A stretch of DNA of 64,000 bases from Noviluteimonas lactosilytica (GCF_020866925.1 NZ_JAJGAK010000001.1:124001-188000), one strand, 5' to 3'. Positions 21,196 to 30,167 are shown, counted from the first letter of the stretch. A program made the numbers and translations. The notes: generated by a model from the sequence alone, not told the origin.

Positions 21196-24171
21196 CTAGT
21201 CCTCATACACCTTGAGACCTGCGATCTCCCGCGCGCCCGAGCGCCTCTTCAGCAGTGGCAGCAGCTCGCCCATTAGCGCCAGTTCTTTCTCGGTGCGCGC
21301 CTTCCATCCCAGATTGAGCGGCGCCAGCAATTCTGTGAGCTGCTCGCCGTCGAAGATGCGGCGAGTAAGTATGGTCTCCACGAAAGCCTCCAACGCGCCT
21401 GCGGGCAAGCCGTGCCTTTCCGACAGGACAGACAGCTCGCGAGCTGCCTTGTCGGCCTTGAAATCCCGATACCCGAGGCGGATGTCACGCTCACTCAAGC
21501 CTTCGCCGGCTTTCAGGCTGCGAACGTACTCACTGATGTCCTCTCGCTCGTCCATGAACTTGGCGTCGCCGGCGATTAGACCTATCAGCTGCTCGCGACT
21601 CATAGTGGCCTTGCCAGGCGTCTTCGAGGAGTACTCGGCAATCAACTTCATGATGTAGTCATAGTCAATCGTGCTGGACGCGAACAACACAAACTCGAAA
21701 TCGAGCTGATCAATGTGATCGTTCTTGGACTCGCCCGGCTTGTCCTGCTGCGCGCGGAGTCGCTGAGCAGTTTCTAGGTACGCGCCGCGGAATGAGTTGA
21801 GGACATCGCGCGGCAAGATGCGATCGATGGTCTGGGCCTGTTCCGCACTCAGATCGGTGTACTGGTCAAGCTGGGTCTTGAGCTTTTGCACCTGCTTGAA
21901 GTGTTCGACGAAGGCGGCACGAGCGGCGTCGCCCTTGAGGTTGGCGATGTCATCGGGCTTGCCAGAGAGGCCCTGCGACTGCATGAAGGTATCGAGGTTG
22001 GCTCGGGCTACCTTGAACTTCTCGATGACCACAGGCGCCGTGTCTACGAGCCAGATTTCCCGCGCTTTATCAGCCTTGGCCCCAGAGAAAAGTGCAATTG
22101 CAGCGTCTACCTCGTCCTGTTGGCCGCGAAAGTCGAGAATGTTGCCGTAAGGCTTGGTGTCGTTGAGTACGCGATTGGTTCGGCTGAAGGCCTGGATAAG
22201 ACCGTGGTGCTTGAGGTTCTTATCAACGTACAGGGTATTAAGAAACTTGCTGTCGAAGCCGGTGAGTAGCATGTCCACCACAATCACTACGTCCACCTTC
22301 TCGCCACCCTTCATGGGCAGATCAGCATTTGGGAATTGTTGATCCTTGATACGCTGCTGCACGTCCTGGTAGTACGCATCGAATTCCTCGATACGGTGAT
22401 TCGTGCGAAAGCGAGTGTTGTAGCGGGCGATGATGGCTTTTAAAGCAGCCTTCTTGCCCTCTGGGTCCTTCTTGTTGTCTTCCTGTTCCTGAGGAAGGTC
22501 TTCTTGCAACTGCTTGACATCGGCGCCGACGTCGGCCGGAGGGGAAAACACGGCTGCAATTTTGAGCGGCGACCACTCAGGGTCAACTTTCTGCCTGCCT
22601 GCCTGTGCCTGCTCGAAGAGCTGATGGTACTCAATGGCGTCATTGATCGAAGCTGTGGCGAGGATCGCGTTGAAGCGGCGCCCACCAGTGGCCGCATCGT
22701 GCTTACTGAGAATCGCCTCGACTACGGCCCTCTTGGCTACCAGTTCACCAGGCTTGGCTACGTGCTTTCCGTCCGGCTTGTAGTAATCGACATGGAACCG
22801 CAGAACGTTGCGATCCTCGATGGCGTGGGTGATGGTGTATTCGTGCAGAGACTTTTGAAACAAATCTTCGGTGGTCTTGAGAGTCTGCTCGTCTCCCTCG
22901 ATGCGCTTGTAGCTGGCGTTCTGCTCAAAAATCGGTGTGCCAGTAAACCCAAAGAGTTGGGCCTTGGGAAAGAAGGCCTTGATGGCCTGGTGATTCTCAC
23001 CGAACTGCGATCGGTGGCACTCATCGAAGATGAACACAATGCGCTTGTCACGCAGCGGCTCCAACTTCTGGCGGTAGTCGGCGCGCGAGGAGTCTAGTGC
23101 GCGACCGAGCTTCTGGATGGTGGTGACGATCACTTTGTCGGCGAAGTCGTCCGAGGTGAGACGCCGCACTAGGGAGTCGGTGTTTGTGTTCTCCTCGACG
23201 CACCCTTCTTGGAAGCGATTAAACTCTTCTCGGGTCTGTCGATCCAAGTCCTTGCGATCTACCACGAACAGGCACTTCTCGATGGCCGGATTGGCCTTGA
23301 GCAAGGTGGATGCTTTGAAGCTGGTGAGGGTCTTGCCACTGCCGGTCGTGTGCCAGATATAGCCGTTGCCAAGGTTAGTATCGATGCACTCGACGATATT
23401 CTTGACCGCGTAGATCTGATACGGCCGCATCATCAGCAGCTTCTGCTCACTGGCCACGAGAACCATGTAGCGGCTGATCATTTGCCCTAACGTACATTTC
23501 GCCAGGAACGCATCAGCGAATGCGTCGATGCCGTTGATCTTGCTGTTGTCCGGCGAGGCGAACTGGTAGATGGGCAGGAAGCGCTCATCAGCATTGAACG
23601 CGAAGTGGCGCGCGTTGTTGTTCGCGAAATAATAGGTAAAGTCACGGTTGCTGACGATAAACAGCTGGATAAAGCACAGCAGCGTGCGGCTGTAGCCATT
23701 GCCAGCATCGTTCTTGTACTCGACGACCTGTTCAATTGCGCGGCGCGGGGTTATGCCAAGCGTCTTTAATTCGATCTGGACGGCAGGGACGCCATTGATC
23801 AACAGGATTACGTCGTAGCGGTGGTGACTATTGTCGGTGTTGATGCGCAACTGACTGGCGACTTCAAACGTGTTTTTGCACCAATCAGTGATATTGACCA
23901 GCGTGTAGTTCAACGGCGTGCCATCGTCGCGCGTGAAAGCATTGCGGTGGCGCAGCGTATGCGCAGCTTTGAACACGTTGGGAGTGACAATCTCCTCCAA
24001 TAGGCGTTGAAATTCGGCGTCCGTCAGGGTGACCCGGTTAAGAGCTTGAAATTTATCGCGGAAGTTGCGCTCCAACGAGGCTCGGTCGCGAATGTCCGGG
24101 CGCAAGGTGTACTTGAGGTCGCCGAGCTTTTCGATCAGCTCCTGCTCGATGGTGCTTTCCCTAACGTGCAT
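21196..24171 (-). CDS. hsdR: Type I restriction endonuclease subunit HsdR
   Basis: Motor and nuclease subunit of 991 residues. The N-terminal nuclease domain shows Asp120 and Glu134-x-Lys136 (RYDVILLINGVPAVQIELKT), an intact PD-(D/E)xK. The SF2 translocase has Walker A TTGSGKT at 275-281, motif DECH at 383-386, FTGTP, and later SRTNRVLND-type motif VI. The C-terminal helical domain binds the M2S core. The length matches type IC HsdR. It is the first gene of the minus-strand operon; GAGGATGAGGATT before ATG 24171 supplies the ribosome binding site. Confidence 0.97.
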   Translation of the reverse strand: MHVRESTIEQELIEKLGDLKYTLRPDIRDRASLERNFRDKFQALNRVTLTDAEFQRLLEEIVTPNVFKAAHTLRHRNAFTRDDGTPLNYTLVNITDWCKNTFEVASQLRINTDNSHHRYDVILLINGVPAVQIELKTLGITPRRAIEQVVEYKNDAGNGYSRTLLCFIQLFIVSNRDFTYYFANNNARHFAFNADERFLPIYQFASPDNSKINGIDAFADAFLAKCTLGQMISRYMVLVASEQKLLMMRPYQIYAVKNIVECIDTNLGNGYIWHTTGSGKTLTSFKASTLLKANPAIEKCLFVVDRKDLDRQTREEFNRFQEGCVEENTNTDSLVRRLTSDDFADKVIVTTIQKLGRALDSSRADYRQKLEPLRDKRIVFIFDECHRSQFGENHQAIKAFFPKAQLFGFTGTPIFEQNASYKRIEGDEQTLKTTEDLFQKSLHEYTITHAIEDRNVLRFHVDYYKPDGKHVAKPGELVAKRAVVEAILSKHDAATGGRRFNAILATASINDAIEYHQLFEQAQAGRQKVDPEWSPLKIAAVFSPPADVGADVKQLQEDLPQEQEDNKKDPEGKKAALKAIIARYNTRFRTNHRIEEFDAYYQDVQQRIKDQQFPNADLPMKGGEKVDVVIVVDMLLTGFDSKFLNTLYVDKNLKHHGLIQAFSRTNRVLNDTKPYGNILDFRGQQDEVDAAIALFSGAKADKAREIWLVDTAPVVIEKFKVARANLDTFMQSQGLSGKPDDIANLKGDAARAAFVEHFKQVQKLKTQLDQYTDLSAEQAQTIDRILPRDVLNSFRGAYLETAQRLRAQQDKPGESKNDHIDQLDFEFVLFASSTIDYDYIMKLIAEYSSKTPGKATMSREQLIGLIAGDAKFMDEREDISEYVRSLKAGEGLSERDIRLGYRDFKADKAARELSVLSERHGLPAGALEAFVETILTRRIFDGEQLTELLAPLNLGWKARTEKELALMGELLPLLKRRSGAREIAGLKVYED

Positions 24172-24489
24172 GAATCCTCATCCTCATTTGCGCCCATGAA
24201 CAACGTTCCGGCGACCTGTCGGTCAAGAAACTAAATCGAATGGCTCGGAATCCGACCGGGCGGCAGGCCGCAAGACGCCGAGCATCTCCGACGCTTCGTC
24301 GCGGTCTACGGCGCGCTTGTAAGCTCCCCGCCCCATTCCTGCCGCCCTCCTTAGTCCATGGTATCGCGACGACGGGCCGCGCAGGCTGGGAGCACGCGAT
24401 CAGCGGCTTCGCTCCCCTTTTCAGCAGAAACCGCCTTCGACTGGGGACGAGGGCCCAATGCTGCGGGCGGCCCCAAGTTCATCGGTTGG
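24172..24489. other. Gene-free stretch between hsdR and integrase
   Basis: 318 bases containing the hsdR upstream region (minus strand) and the 3' end of the integrase gene. No convincing coding frame or RNA gene is seen. The hsdR promoter is expected here but no box pair stood out. Confidence 0.5.
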
Positions 24490-25629
24490 CTAAACGAAAT
24501 TAACGAGAGACAGGCGTTCGCGCGCGGCGGTTTGAGCCAGGTGCCCGTAATGCTTGTCGATCATGACCAACGACGTCCCGACCAATCGAGCAACATCCAG
24601 GGGTGACAGGCCGCCACCTATGGCTTCGGTGATGAAGCTGTGGCGCAGGGTATAGAGGCAGACCCCGGCTGGCAGCTTCGCCGCGGTTGCCGCATCGCGC
24701 ACCAGCTTGTCCCAATCGGAGGGCGCCCACGGCTTGCCGTCGTCGCGGACGAAAAGGTTGTCGGCGGCTGACTTGTCGCGCGCAAGTCTCGCGAAGAGCG
24801 CAACGGCAGGTGGCGACAGCGGAACAGATCGTTTACCGGTCTTCCCGTCAAACGTCATAGAGGAAGTCCTCGCATCGAACTGCGAACACTTGGCGGCGGT
24901 CAGTTCGCCAGCTCGCGCCCCGGTGAGCATTACAGCTTCGATCAAGTCGCGTACGCCGCCGTTGGAGCTGGCGAGAAGCGCCCGGCGCTGCGCCAAATCA
25001 AGAAACAGGTCGCGACGGTTGTCGACCTTGAAGGGCTTGACCAGGCCCCACTCGATGCCCCGCTCCGCCGAGACATACCGGCGCGTGACCGCGTAATTCA
25101 ATGCTGCCTTCAGCGACGTGAGCGTGCGATTGAGGCTCGCCTTCGATAGCCCAGGCTGGCGGCAATCCGGCTTCGCCAGTTCATCGCGCCAGTCCTCGAT
25201 GCGCTTTTGCGTGATCTTGGTAAGGGCCAAGCGGCCAATCGGTGCGTCGTAAACCGTTCGCTTGAAGCGGAGCTCGGCATCGTGTGCAGCCGCTTTCCCC
25301 CTCCGCTTTTCGCAGTCCTGCACATATTCCCGACAAGCGTCTGCGACGCTATCGATACTCGTAAGCGTGACCCCAGCATCGATGTGCCGCTTCCAAGCCA
25401 GCGCGCTATTGCGCGCCGCTTCGTAGTCAAGACCGGGGGAGACCGGCCCAACGCTGTGATAGCGGTGGCGCTTCTCGTCGTCGTGAACCCGCGCAATCCA
25501 AGTACCGCCGGTCTTGGTACGTCGGAACCCCAGGAATAGCCCGCGAGCGATCGGAGCTCCCCAATACGGTTCGCGCCTCGGTTTCAGCCGACTTCGGACC
25601 GTCGCTTTATCGATGCTCAGTCGCGCCAT
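24490..25629 (-). CDS. Tyrosine recombinase/integrase of the island
   Basis: Site-specific recombinase of 379 residues. An N-terminal arm-binding domain is at about 20-85 (LFLGFRRTKTGGTWIARV), a core-binding domain at about 90-185 and the catalytic domain from about 205. Catalytic residues: Arg239 (TGARAGEL), Lys near 266 (GKTGKRSVPL), Arg329-His330 (YTLRHSF, with Tyr in place of the usual first His), His360 and Tyr361 (IDKHYGHL). It would catalyse integration into tRNA-Val and excision. ATG at 25629 is preferred over an upstream in-frame start at 25662 that lies within the repeated GTACGGAT sites. Confidence 0.95.
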   Translation of the reverse strand: MARLSIDKATVRSRLKPRREPYWGAPIARGLFLGFRRTKTGGTWIARVHDDEKRHRYHSVGPVSPGLDYEAARNSALAWKRHIDAGVTLTSIDSVADACREYVQDCEKRRGKAAAHDAELRFKRTVYDAPIGRLALTKITQKRIEDWRDELAKPDCRQPGLSKASLNRTLTSLKAALNYAVTRRYVSAERGIEWGLVKPFKVDNRRDLFLDLAQRRALLASSNGGVRDLIEAVMLTGARAGELTAAKCSQFDARTSSMTFDGKTGKRSVPLSPPAVALFARLARDKSAADNLFVRDDGKPWAPSDWDKLVRDAATAAKLPAGVCLYTLRHSFITEAIGGGLSPLDVARLVGTSLVMIDKHYGHLAQTAARERLSLVNFV

Positions 25630-25635
25630 GATGCG

Positions 25636-25658
25636 ATCCGTACGGACGTAGTACGGAT
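25636..25658. promoter_or_regulatory. Possible arm sites at the right end, in the integrase promoter
   Basis: ATCCGTAC at 25636-25643 and GTACGGAT at 25651-25658 form an inverted pair just upstream of the integrase ATG. The same octamer is present twice at the left end (12332, 12344). Binding here could control both recombination and integrase expression. Confidence 0.4.
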
Positions 25659-25751
25659 ACACTCTAGCGGATTACGCTGGACCTGTACAGATGTTTTGTT
25701 ATATATTTCAACACATTAGAGGACTTGCGTGGAAGGCTGTGGATCAGATTT

Positions 25752-25802
25752 ATTGCCTTCACACGGCAAGGGTCGCAGGTTCGAACCCTGCACCGCCCAC
25801 CA
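25752..25802. repeat. attR: 51-bp copy of tRNA-Val 3' end
   Basis: Identical over 51 bases to 12236-12286, including the CCA end. It is not a functional tRNA because the 5' half is missing. It marks the right boundary of the island; the original tRNA terminator lies just beyond. Confidence 0.95.
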
Positions 25803-25813
25803 GATTTGAAGCG

Positions 25814-25840
25814 AAAGGCCACCTTCGGGTGGCCTTTTTT
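25814..25840 (+). terminator. Original tRNA-Val terminator
   Basis: A 10-bp perfect stem, AAAGGCCACC at 25814-25823 and GGTGGCCTTT at 25828-25837, loop TTCG, then a T run. A UUCG-type loop and U tract make it a strong intrinsic terminator. It lies 12 bases after attR, at the place expected for the tRNA in the empty chromosome. Confidence 0.85.
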
Positions 25841-25910
25841 CGTTTCAGTGCCCCGGCGGCAAACCACTGATTTAGACTCGGCTCCATCAGGGGATGTGCA
25901 GGGGCACCGC

Positions 25911-26408
25911 ATGACGGAACGCAATGCGTTCGAGGCTGCAGCATCGAGTTTCGTGCATGACTTGGACGCGATCCGGGAGATGCTGGACCCTGTGATGTTC
26001 ATGGCCTACTCCGTCCATAAGGATCTGCGCAAAAAGCACCTCAATCTGCTCGAAGAGCATGGGACGCTCCGTGAGGCTCATCCGAAAGGCGACAGACCCA
26101 ACGTCCGCTTTGGGTCGGAAGCGGTCACTGCCACCCGGCGCAAACCCGCGCCTGCCGAAGGGCGCATCAGCCTGGGCATTCGGAATTGGTCTGCCCCCTT
26201 GCTACCAGCCAGACGCAGTCATAGGCACGTCCGTTCGTCGTCGACGCCGTCGCGCCATTTCAGGAAGAACGCGTCGACCGCATTGTGCTCCCTGCGTCGG
26301 CTGGCGATGCTGGGCGCGTACTCCTTGCCGAGCATATCGGCCACTTGGCGTGTCAGCGCGGCCACCTCGGGCGCGCGCAATTCGGCGCCTTCGTCCACGG
26401 AAAGGTAG
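25911..26408 (+). pseudogene. Truncated hypothetical gene running into a repeat
   Basis: The first ~60 residues (MTERNAFEAAASSFVHDLDA through KKHLNLLEEHGTLREA) look like an ordinary soluble helical protein. From about 26095 the frame enters a GTCCGCTT palindrome and then the antisense of the gene at 26219-26683, where the composition becomes arbitrary up to a stop at 26408. It therefore looks like a gene whose 3' end was replaced at the repeat. ATG 25911 follows an AGGGG stretch. The function is unknown. Confidence 0.4.
26099..26127. repeat. GTCCGCTT palindrome, imperfect copy
   Basis: GTCCGCTT, TGGGTCGG and AAGCGGTC form an imperfect palindrome of the same family as the copies at 33589-33622, 34145-34167 and 34383-34452. 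Confidence 0.65.
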
Positions 26409-26683
26409 GTGACGCCATCCGCCAGGCTGACGAGCCGCATCATCTGGGCGGTGTCGCAATACAACAGGACACCCATACGCGCGTCGTGCGACTTCAGTGC
26501 GACGATGCCGCGTGCACGATTCCGCTTCGCGTAGTCGACCAGAAGGTCCCTGGCCTCCACGAACCTCGCGTCGGACAAGCGGCCGCTGTACGAGTCGGCC
26601 GCGGTCACCGTGGGATAGAGGATCCATACGGCCGCGGCGATGGCCATCAGGGAGACTGCGACGGCGATGTCCTTCGTCTTCAT
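26219..26683 (-). CDS. Membrane-anchored or exported hypothetical protein
   Basis: Protein of 154 residues with an N-terminal hydrophobic helix (MKTKDIAVAVSLMAIAAAVW, residues 1-20), then a soluble domain. VEARDLLVDYAKRNRARGIV and MGVLLYCDTAQMMRLVSLAD are its more regular parts. GGAGGA lies 8 bases before ATG 26683, deciding the start against TTG 26689. No family was recognised. Confidence 0.65.
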   Translation of the reverse strand: MKTKDIAVAVSLMAIAAAVWILYPTVTAADSYSGRLSDARFVEARDLLVDYAKRNRARGIVALKSHDARMGVLLYCDTAQMMRLVSLADGVTYLSVDEGAELRAPEVAALTRQVADMLGKEYAPSIASRRREHNAVDAFFLKWRDGVDDERTCL

Positions 26684-26813
26684 CTGCAACTCCTCCGTAT
26701 GGCAACCGGGCGAAGCTTATGCAAGCAGAGCCCGGCGAACAAACGCAAATTCGAAGCCGATGAGTTCGTCGTGAGCTAGGCTACCGGTCCTGCTTTTATT
26801 CCCGGAAGCCGCC

Positions 26814-28331
26814 ATGAAACGATGGGACCAGGGCCGCGTCGCGCACATCATCCCGACCTCCAGCCACGCCCGGTTCCTCATCAAGGTGTCCGTCACCGAA
26901 GCGCTCACCGCGACACCGTACCTCGCCGTGAACGAACGCAAGATCGCAGGTTCCCAGCGCGGGCCGAGCGGGCGCTTCTGGCGATTCGACGTCGAAGGGT
27001 TGGAACCAGCGACGCAGTACGAGCTGCGGTTGTTCGATGCTGGCGGCGCGCCGCTGTGCGATCCGTGGCCGCTGCGCACCTTCCCGCGTCCCGACGCTGC
27101 CGCGGAAAGGCTACGCATCCTCGCCTACACGTGTCCCGGCGGTTTCGACGGCCCACCGTTCCAGGGCAAGACCTTCTGGCTCGACATGGATGCGCGTCGG
27201 GCCCTGCTCGCGCGCGGGTTGTCTTTCGAACCCGACGTGGTGATCTCCAACGGCGACCAGATCTACTGGGACCTCAAGACCGTCCTCAACAAACCGTTCG
27301 CGAAATATTTCCAGGAACAGGTGTGGCCGCAGTTCGGCGATCCGCTCGACGTCGGCGTGCCGATGCTCCACCCGCGCAACATCGCCACCTTCACCGCCGT
27401 GTGCGACTACCAGATCGCTGGACTCTACGGCGCGAGCCTGCGATCGATCCCGTCGTTCTTCCTGACCGACGACCACGACTTGTTCGAGAACGACGAGTTC
27501 ACCGCGGGCATCGCCTCGTTGCCGCCGGACACCTATGGCACGCTCGGCGCCGAGCAGACGCAGGATCTCTACTACCCCGAGTTCCTGCCCGACGCCAACC
27601 GGCCAGCGTGGCTGCCGGGCGGCGACAAGGCGTGGACTGCGCCAGGGTGCAACTTCACCTTCGGCACCTTGCGCTACGGCACCTTGCTGGAAGTTGTGCT
27701 CTACGACTGCCGCCGATACGTCAACTACAAGGGCAACCAGGCGACCATCATTCCGAAATGGGCCGAGGACTGGCTGCTCTCGCGCACCCTGGCCGAAGAT
27801 ACGGCGCAGTTCATCCATGCGCCGTCGCTGCCGTTCGCGTATTCCTCGGGCAAGCTAGGCGACTGGTATCCCGATTTGCTCGACGCCGAATCCGGGCAAC
27901 TGGTGCTCTACGAGGCGAAACCCGGCTGGCAACGCGGTTGGCTGCACCAACACCAGCGCCTGATCGGCGCGCTTGCCGCGCAGAAGCAACGTGCGCCGCT
28001 GCTCGTGCAGGGCGACTTCCACGCCTCGGGCGCGGGCGCGGTACATCGATCCGGTGAACTGAAGTTCGATCGGCACGTGCACGTCGTGACGGGCGGCACC
28101 CTCGCCAGCGGCGACATCGCCTTCCCCTCGTGTTTCCGGGGCGTCGACTCCAAGCCGTCGCAGTTGATCGGAATGGATGAAGTGCTCGCGCCTACCGAGA
28201 AGAACGGGTTCTCCATCATCGACGTGACGCCGGAAAAAATAAGCATCCGGATGTTCGCCTGGCGGCCGCCGGAATCCGTCGAGGCCATCGCGCACCTGGA
28301 GCCGATGCTGGTATATGAAGTCGCGCGTTGA
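26814..28331 (+). CDS. PhoD-like metallophosphatase
   Basis: Protein of 505 residues with the alkaline phosphatase D/calcineurin-like layout. Residues about 5-95 form a beta-sandwich domain of the PhoD N-terminal type (FWRFDVEGLEPATQYELRLFD). The metallophosphatase core follows: ILAYTCPGGFDG, VVISNGDQIYWD with the metal-binding Asn-Gly-Asp, FLTDDHDLFENDEF, and LLVQGDFHASGAG with the Gly-Asp-x-His motif. No signal peptide is visible, unlike secreted PhoD, so a cytoplasmic role or another export route is possible. The substrate is presumably a phosphoester. Confidence 0.8.
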   Translation: MKRWDQGRVAHIIPTSSHARFLIKVSVTEALTATPYLAVNERKIAGSQRGPSGRFWRFDVEGLEPATQYELRLFDAGGAPLCDPWPLRTFPRPDAAAERLRILAYTCPGGFDGPPFQGKTFWLDMDARRALLARGLSFEPDVVISNGDQIYWDLKTVLNKPFAKYFQEQVWPQFGDPLDVGVPMLHPRNIATFTAVCDYQIAGLYGASLRSIPSFFLTDDHDLFENDEFTAGIASLPPDTYGTLGAEQTQDLYYPEFLPDANRPAWLPGGDKAWTAPGCNFTFGTLRYGTLLEVVLYDCRRYVNYKGNQATIIPKWAEDWLLSRTLAEDTAQFIHAPSLPFAYSSGKLGDWYPDLLDAESGQLVLYEAKPGWQRGWLHQHQRLIGALAAQKQRAPLLVQGDFHASGAGAVHRSGELKFDRHVHVVTGGTLASGDIAFPSCFRGVDSKPSQLIGMDEVLAPTEKNGFSIIDVTPEKISIRMFAWRPPESVEAIAHLEPMLVYEVAR

Positions 28332-28361
28332 CCGCAGACTTGCATCGAACCGGGGGCCCAC

Positions 28362-28625
28362 ATGGACATCATCGGACCTGTTTTTGGTCTTGTCGTATCA
28401 GCCTGGCTCTTGATGCACCATTACCGTCTGTTCCGCGCGTTTTGGTTTCCTGAGACAGCGGACGACCGCGCGCGGCTCGCGGCCAATGTGTTCGGCAGGC
28501 GCTTCGCTCTTTTCCTCCGCTGGAGCAGCCCGTTCATGCTCGTGCTCTACGCGTTGGGGGTATTGCTCAACTTCGTCCTGCTCGTAGTCGGCGCGTGGCA
28601 GCGCGTTGGCGCAAGCACGGGCTAA
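28362..28625 (+). CDS. Small membrane protein
   Basis: An 87-residue protein with two hydrophobic helices (IIGPVFGLVVSAWLLMHHY and FMLVLYALGVLLNFVLLVVG) separated by a charged loop, FPETADDRARLAANVFGRR. It begins 30 bases after the phosphatase and may be co-transcribed. No family was recognised. Confidence 0.6.
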   Translation: MDIIGPVFGLVVSAWLLMHHYRLFRAFWFPETADDRARLAANVFGRRFALFLRWSSPFMLVLYALGVLLNFVLLVVGAWQRVGASTG

Positions 28626-28679
28626 GGGAAGTCGTCTCGCTCACCGAGTCCTTCACGCAGCGTGCGCGAGCATCGCGGC

Positions 28680-29543
28680 ATGAGCGCCTCGCCCCACATG
28701 CCAGCGCTGTTCCTCGGCCATGGCAGCCCGATGAACGCACTGGAACGCAACCGCTACTCGGCGGCCTGGCGTGCAGTCGGCGCGCAGGTGCCGCGACCGC
28801 GCGCGATCCTGATGGTGTCCGCGCACGGGTACATCAACGCCACTGCGGTGACGGCGATGGCGCGCCCGAAAACGATCCACGACTTCTACGGGTTTCCGAA
28901 GGCGTTGTTCGACGTGCAATACCCGGCGCCCGGGCTTCCGGAACTCGCGGAGGAAGTCGCCGATGTCGTGCACCCCGAGTATGTCGGTGCGGATCGCGAC
29001 AGCTGGGGGCTCGACCACGGAACATGGTCGGTGCTCGTCCATGCGTTTCCCGATGCCGACATCCCCGTCGTGCAACTGTCGATCAACGCGGCAAAACCGC
29101 CCGAGTATCACCTGGCGCTGGGAGCACGACTCGCCGCACTACGAGACCGCGGCGTGCTCGTGATGGGAAGCGGCAACGTGGTGCACAACCTTCGCGCCAT
29201 CGACTGGAATGCAAAGGACGAAGGGTTCGATTGGGCGCGACGGTTCAACAAGGATGCGATTGCGATCGCGACGTCGACGCCTGGGAACACGCCCGCGCTG
29301 ATGCATCGGCAAGACTTCCTCCAGGTCGCGCCCACGCCCGAACACTTCCTTCCCTTTCTTTACGTCGCAGGGTTTGGCGCCGAGACGAACCAGCCGCTCG
29401 ACGTCGTGATCGACGGATACGCCTACGGGTCGCTATCGATGACCTGTTTCTCGGTGGGCATGGAACAACCGGCTAGCCAGCAGGTCTCTGCGGGGGCAGC
29501 GGACCTGGGCAGCAACGCGCCGCCTGAGAACGCGAACATCTGA
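28680..29543 (+). CDS. ygiD: 4,5-DOPA dioxygenase extradiol-family protein (YgiD-like)
   Basis: Class III extradiol ring-cleavage dioxygenase of 287 residues. The metal-binding histidines are in FLGHGSPMNAL, VSAHGYIN and GLDHGTWSVL, with a further His in GSGNVVHNLR, as in the LigB/YgiD family. The E. coli member cleaves DOPA at the 4,5 position in vitro, but the physiological substrate is uncertain. ATG 28680 gives a start near the family norm; an upstream GTG at 28662 is possible. It ends exactly where the convergent DUF938 gene ends. Confidence 0.88.
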   Translation: MSASPHMPALFLGHGSPMNALERNRYSAAWRAVGAQVPRPRAILMVSAHGYINATAVTAMARPKTIHDFYGFPKALFDVQYPAPGLPELAEEVADVVHPEYVGADRDSWGLDHGTWSVLVHAFPDADIPVVQLSINAAKPPEYHLALGARLAALRDRGVLVMGSGNVVHNLRAIDWNAKDEGFDWARRFNKDAIAIATSTPGNTPALMHRQDFLQVAPTPEHFLPFLYVAGFGAETNQPLDVVIDGYAYGSLSMTCFSVGMEQPASQQVSAGAADLGSNAPPENANI

Positions 29544-30167
29544 TCAACCGATCATCCCGCGCAGACTCGAAGTTCCATCGCGCCGCCAGATCAGGCAACG
29601 GTTGTTCGCCGGCATCGCCACGTCGTCGACGACGCGCAGACCGACTTGCGCGGCGAGCGCCTGCACCGCTTCGACATCGCGGATGCCGGAACGCGGATCG
29701 CGCGCCTTCAGCCACGCATCGAAGTCGCGGTTGCTCTCGCTCGTGTAGCTTCCACCCGCATTGAAGGGGCCATACACGACGAGCATGCCGGCAGCGTCGA
29801 GCACCTGCCCGACGCCCGCGAAGAACGCCTCGACCCCGGGCCAGCCGACGATGTGCAGGATGTTGGCGCTGAACACCGCGTCGTAGGGGCCGGTCGGCCA
29901 CGGCCCGCTCACGTCCAGCGCGAGCGGCGGCGGTGTGTTGGGCAGGCCTGCCTCGTCCAGCCACTGGCGAATGCCGGGCAATTGCGGCGGGAGATCGGCG
30001 CACTGCCAGGACAGCCAGGGCATCGCGGCCGCGAAATGCACGGCGTGCTGCCCGGTGCCGCTGCCTACTTCGAGCACGCTGCGGCAGTCGGCGAACTGCG
30101 TACGCAGCACCTCGAGGATCGGCTCACGGTTGCGCTCGCATGCGGGCGCGAAGGGCTTGGCGTCCAT
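29544..30167 (-). CDS. DUF938 SAM-dependent methyltransferase-like protein
   Basis: Protein of 207 residues with a Rossmann methyltransferase fold. Motif I SVLEVGSGTGQHAVHFA is at about 30-46. The start KPFAPACERNREPILEVL and later SANILHIVGWPGVEAFF and YGPFNAGGSYTSESN are the conserved blocks of the DUF938 family. The substrate is unknown. The gene abuts the convergent ygiD. Confidence 0.88.
   Translation of the reverse strand: MDAKPFAPACERNREPILEVLRTQFADCRSVLEVGSGTGQHAVHFAAAMPWLSWQCADLPPQLPGIRQWLDEAGLPNTPPPLALDVSGPWPTGPYDAVFSANILHIVGWPGVEAFFAGVGQVLDAAGMLVVYGPFNAGGSYTSESNRDFDAWLKARDPRSGIRDVEAVQALAAQVGLRVVDDVAMPANNRCLIWRRDGTSSLRGMIG

Larger units (their letters stand above)
12287..25802. mobile_element. 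Integrated island in tRNA-Val with type I R-M/anticodon nuclease cargo
   Basis: About 13.5 kb lies between perfect 51-bp att repeats. A tyrosine integrase sits at the right end, reading inward. The left half carries an AlpA-like regulator, a replication initiation-type protein, a primase-helicase and small phage-type proteins on the plus strand. The right half carries a minus-strand type I restriction-modification operon with an inserted PrrC-like ATPase. No capsid, tail, lysis or conjugation genes are seen, so it is best described as a P4-like or phage-satellite-type element rather than a complete prophage. The hsd genes are visibly richer in A+T than the flanking chromosome, which supports horizontal origin. 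Confidence 0.92.

Noticed and set aside
26219-26408. Reading the last ~100 codons of the 25911 frame as real coding sequence
   Set aside because: They lie opposite a gene with a leader and a GGAGGA ribosome binding site, and the composition changes at the repeat.
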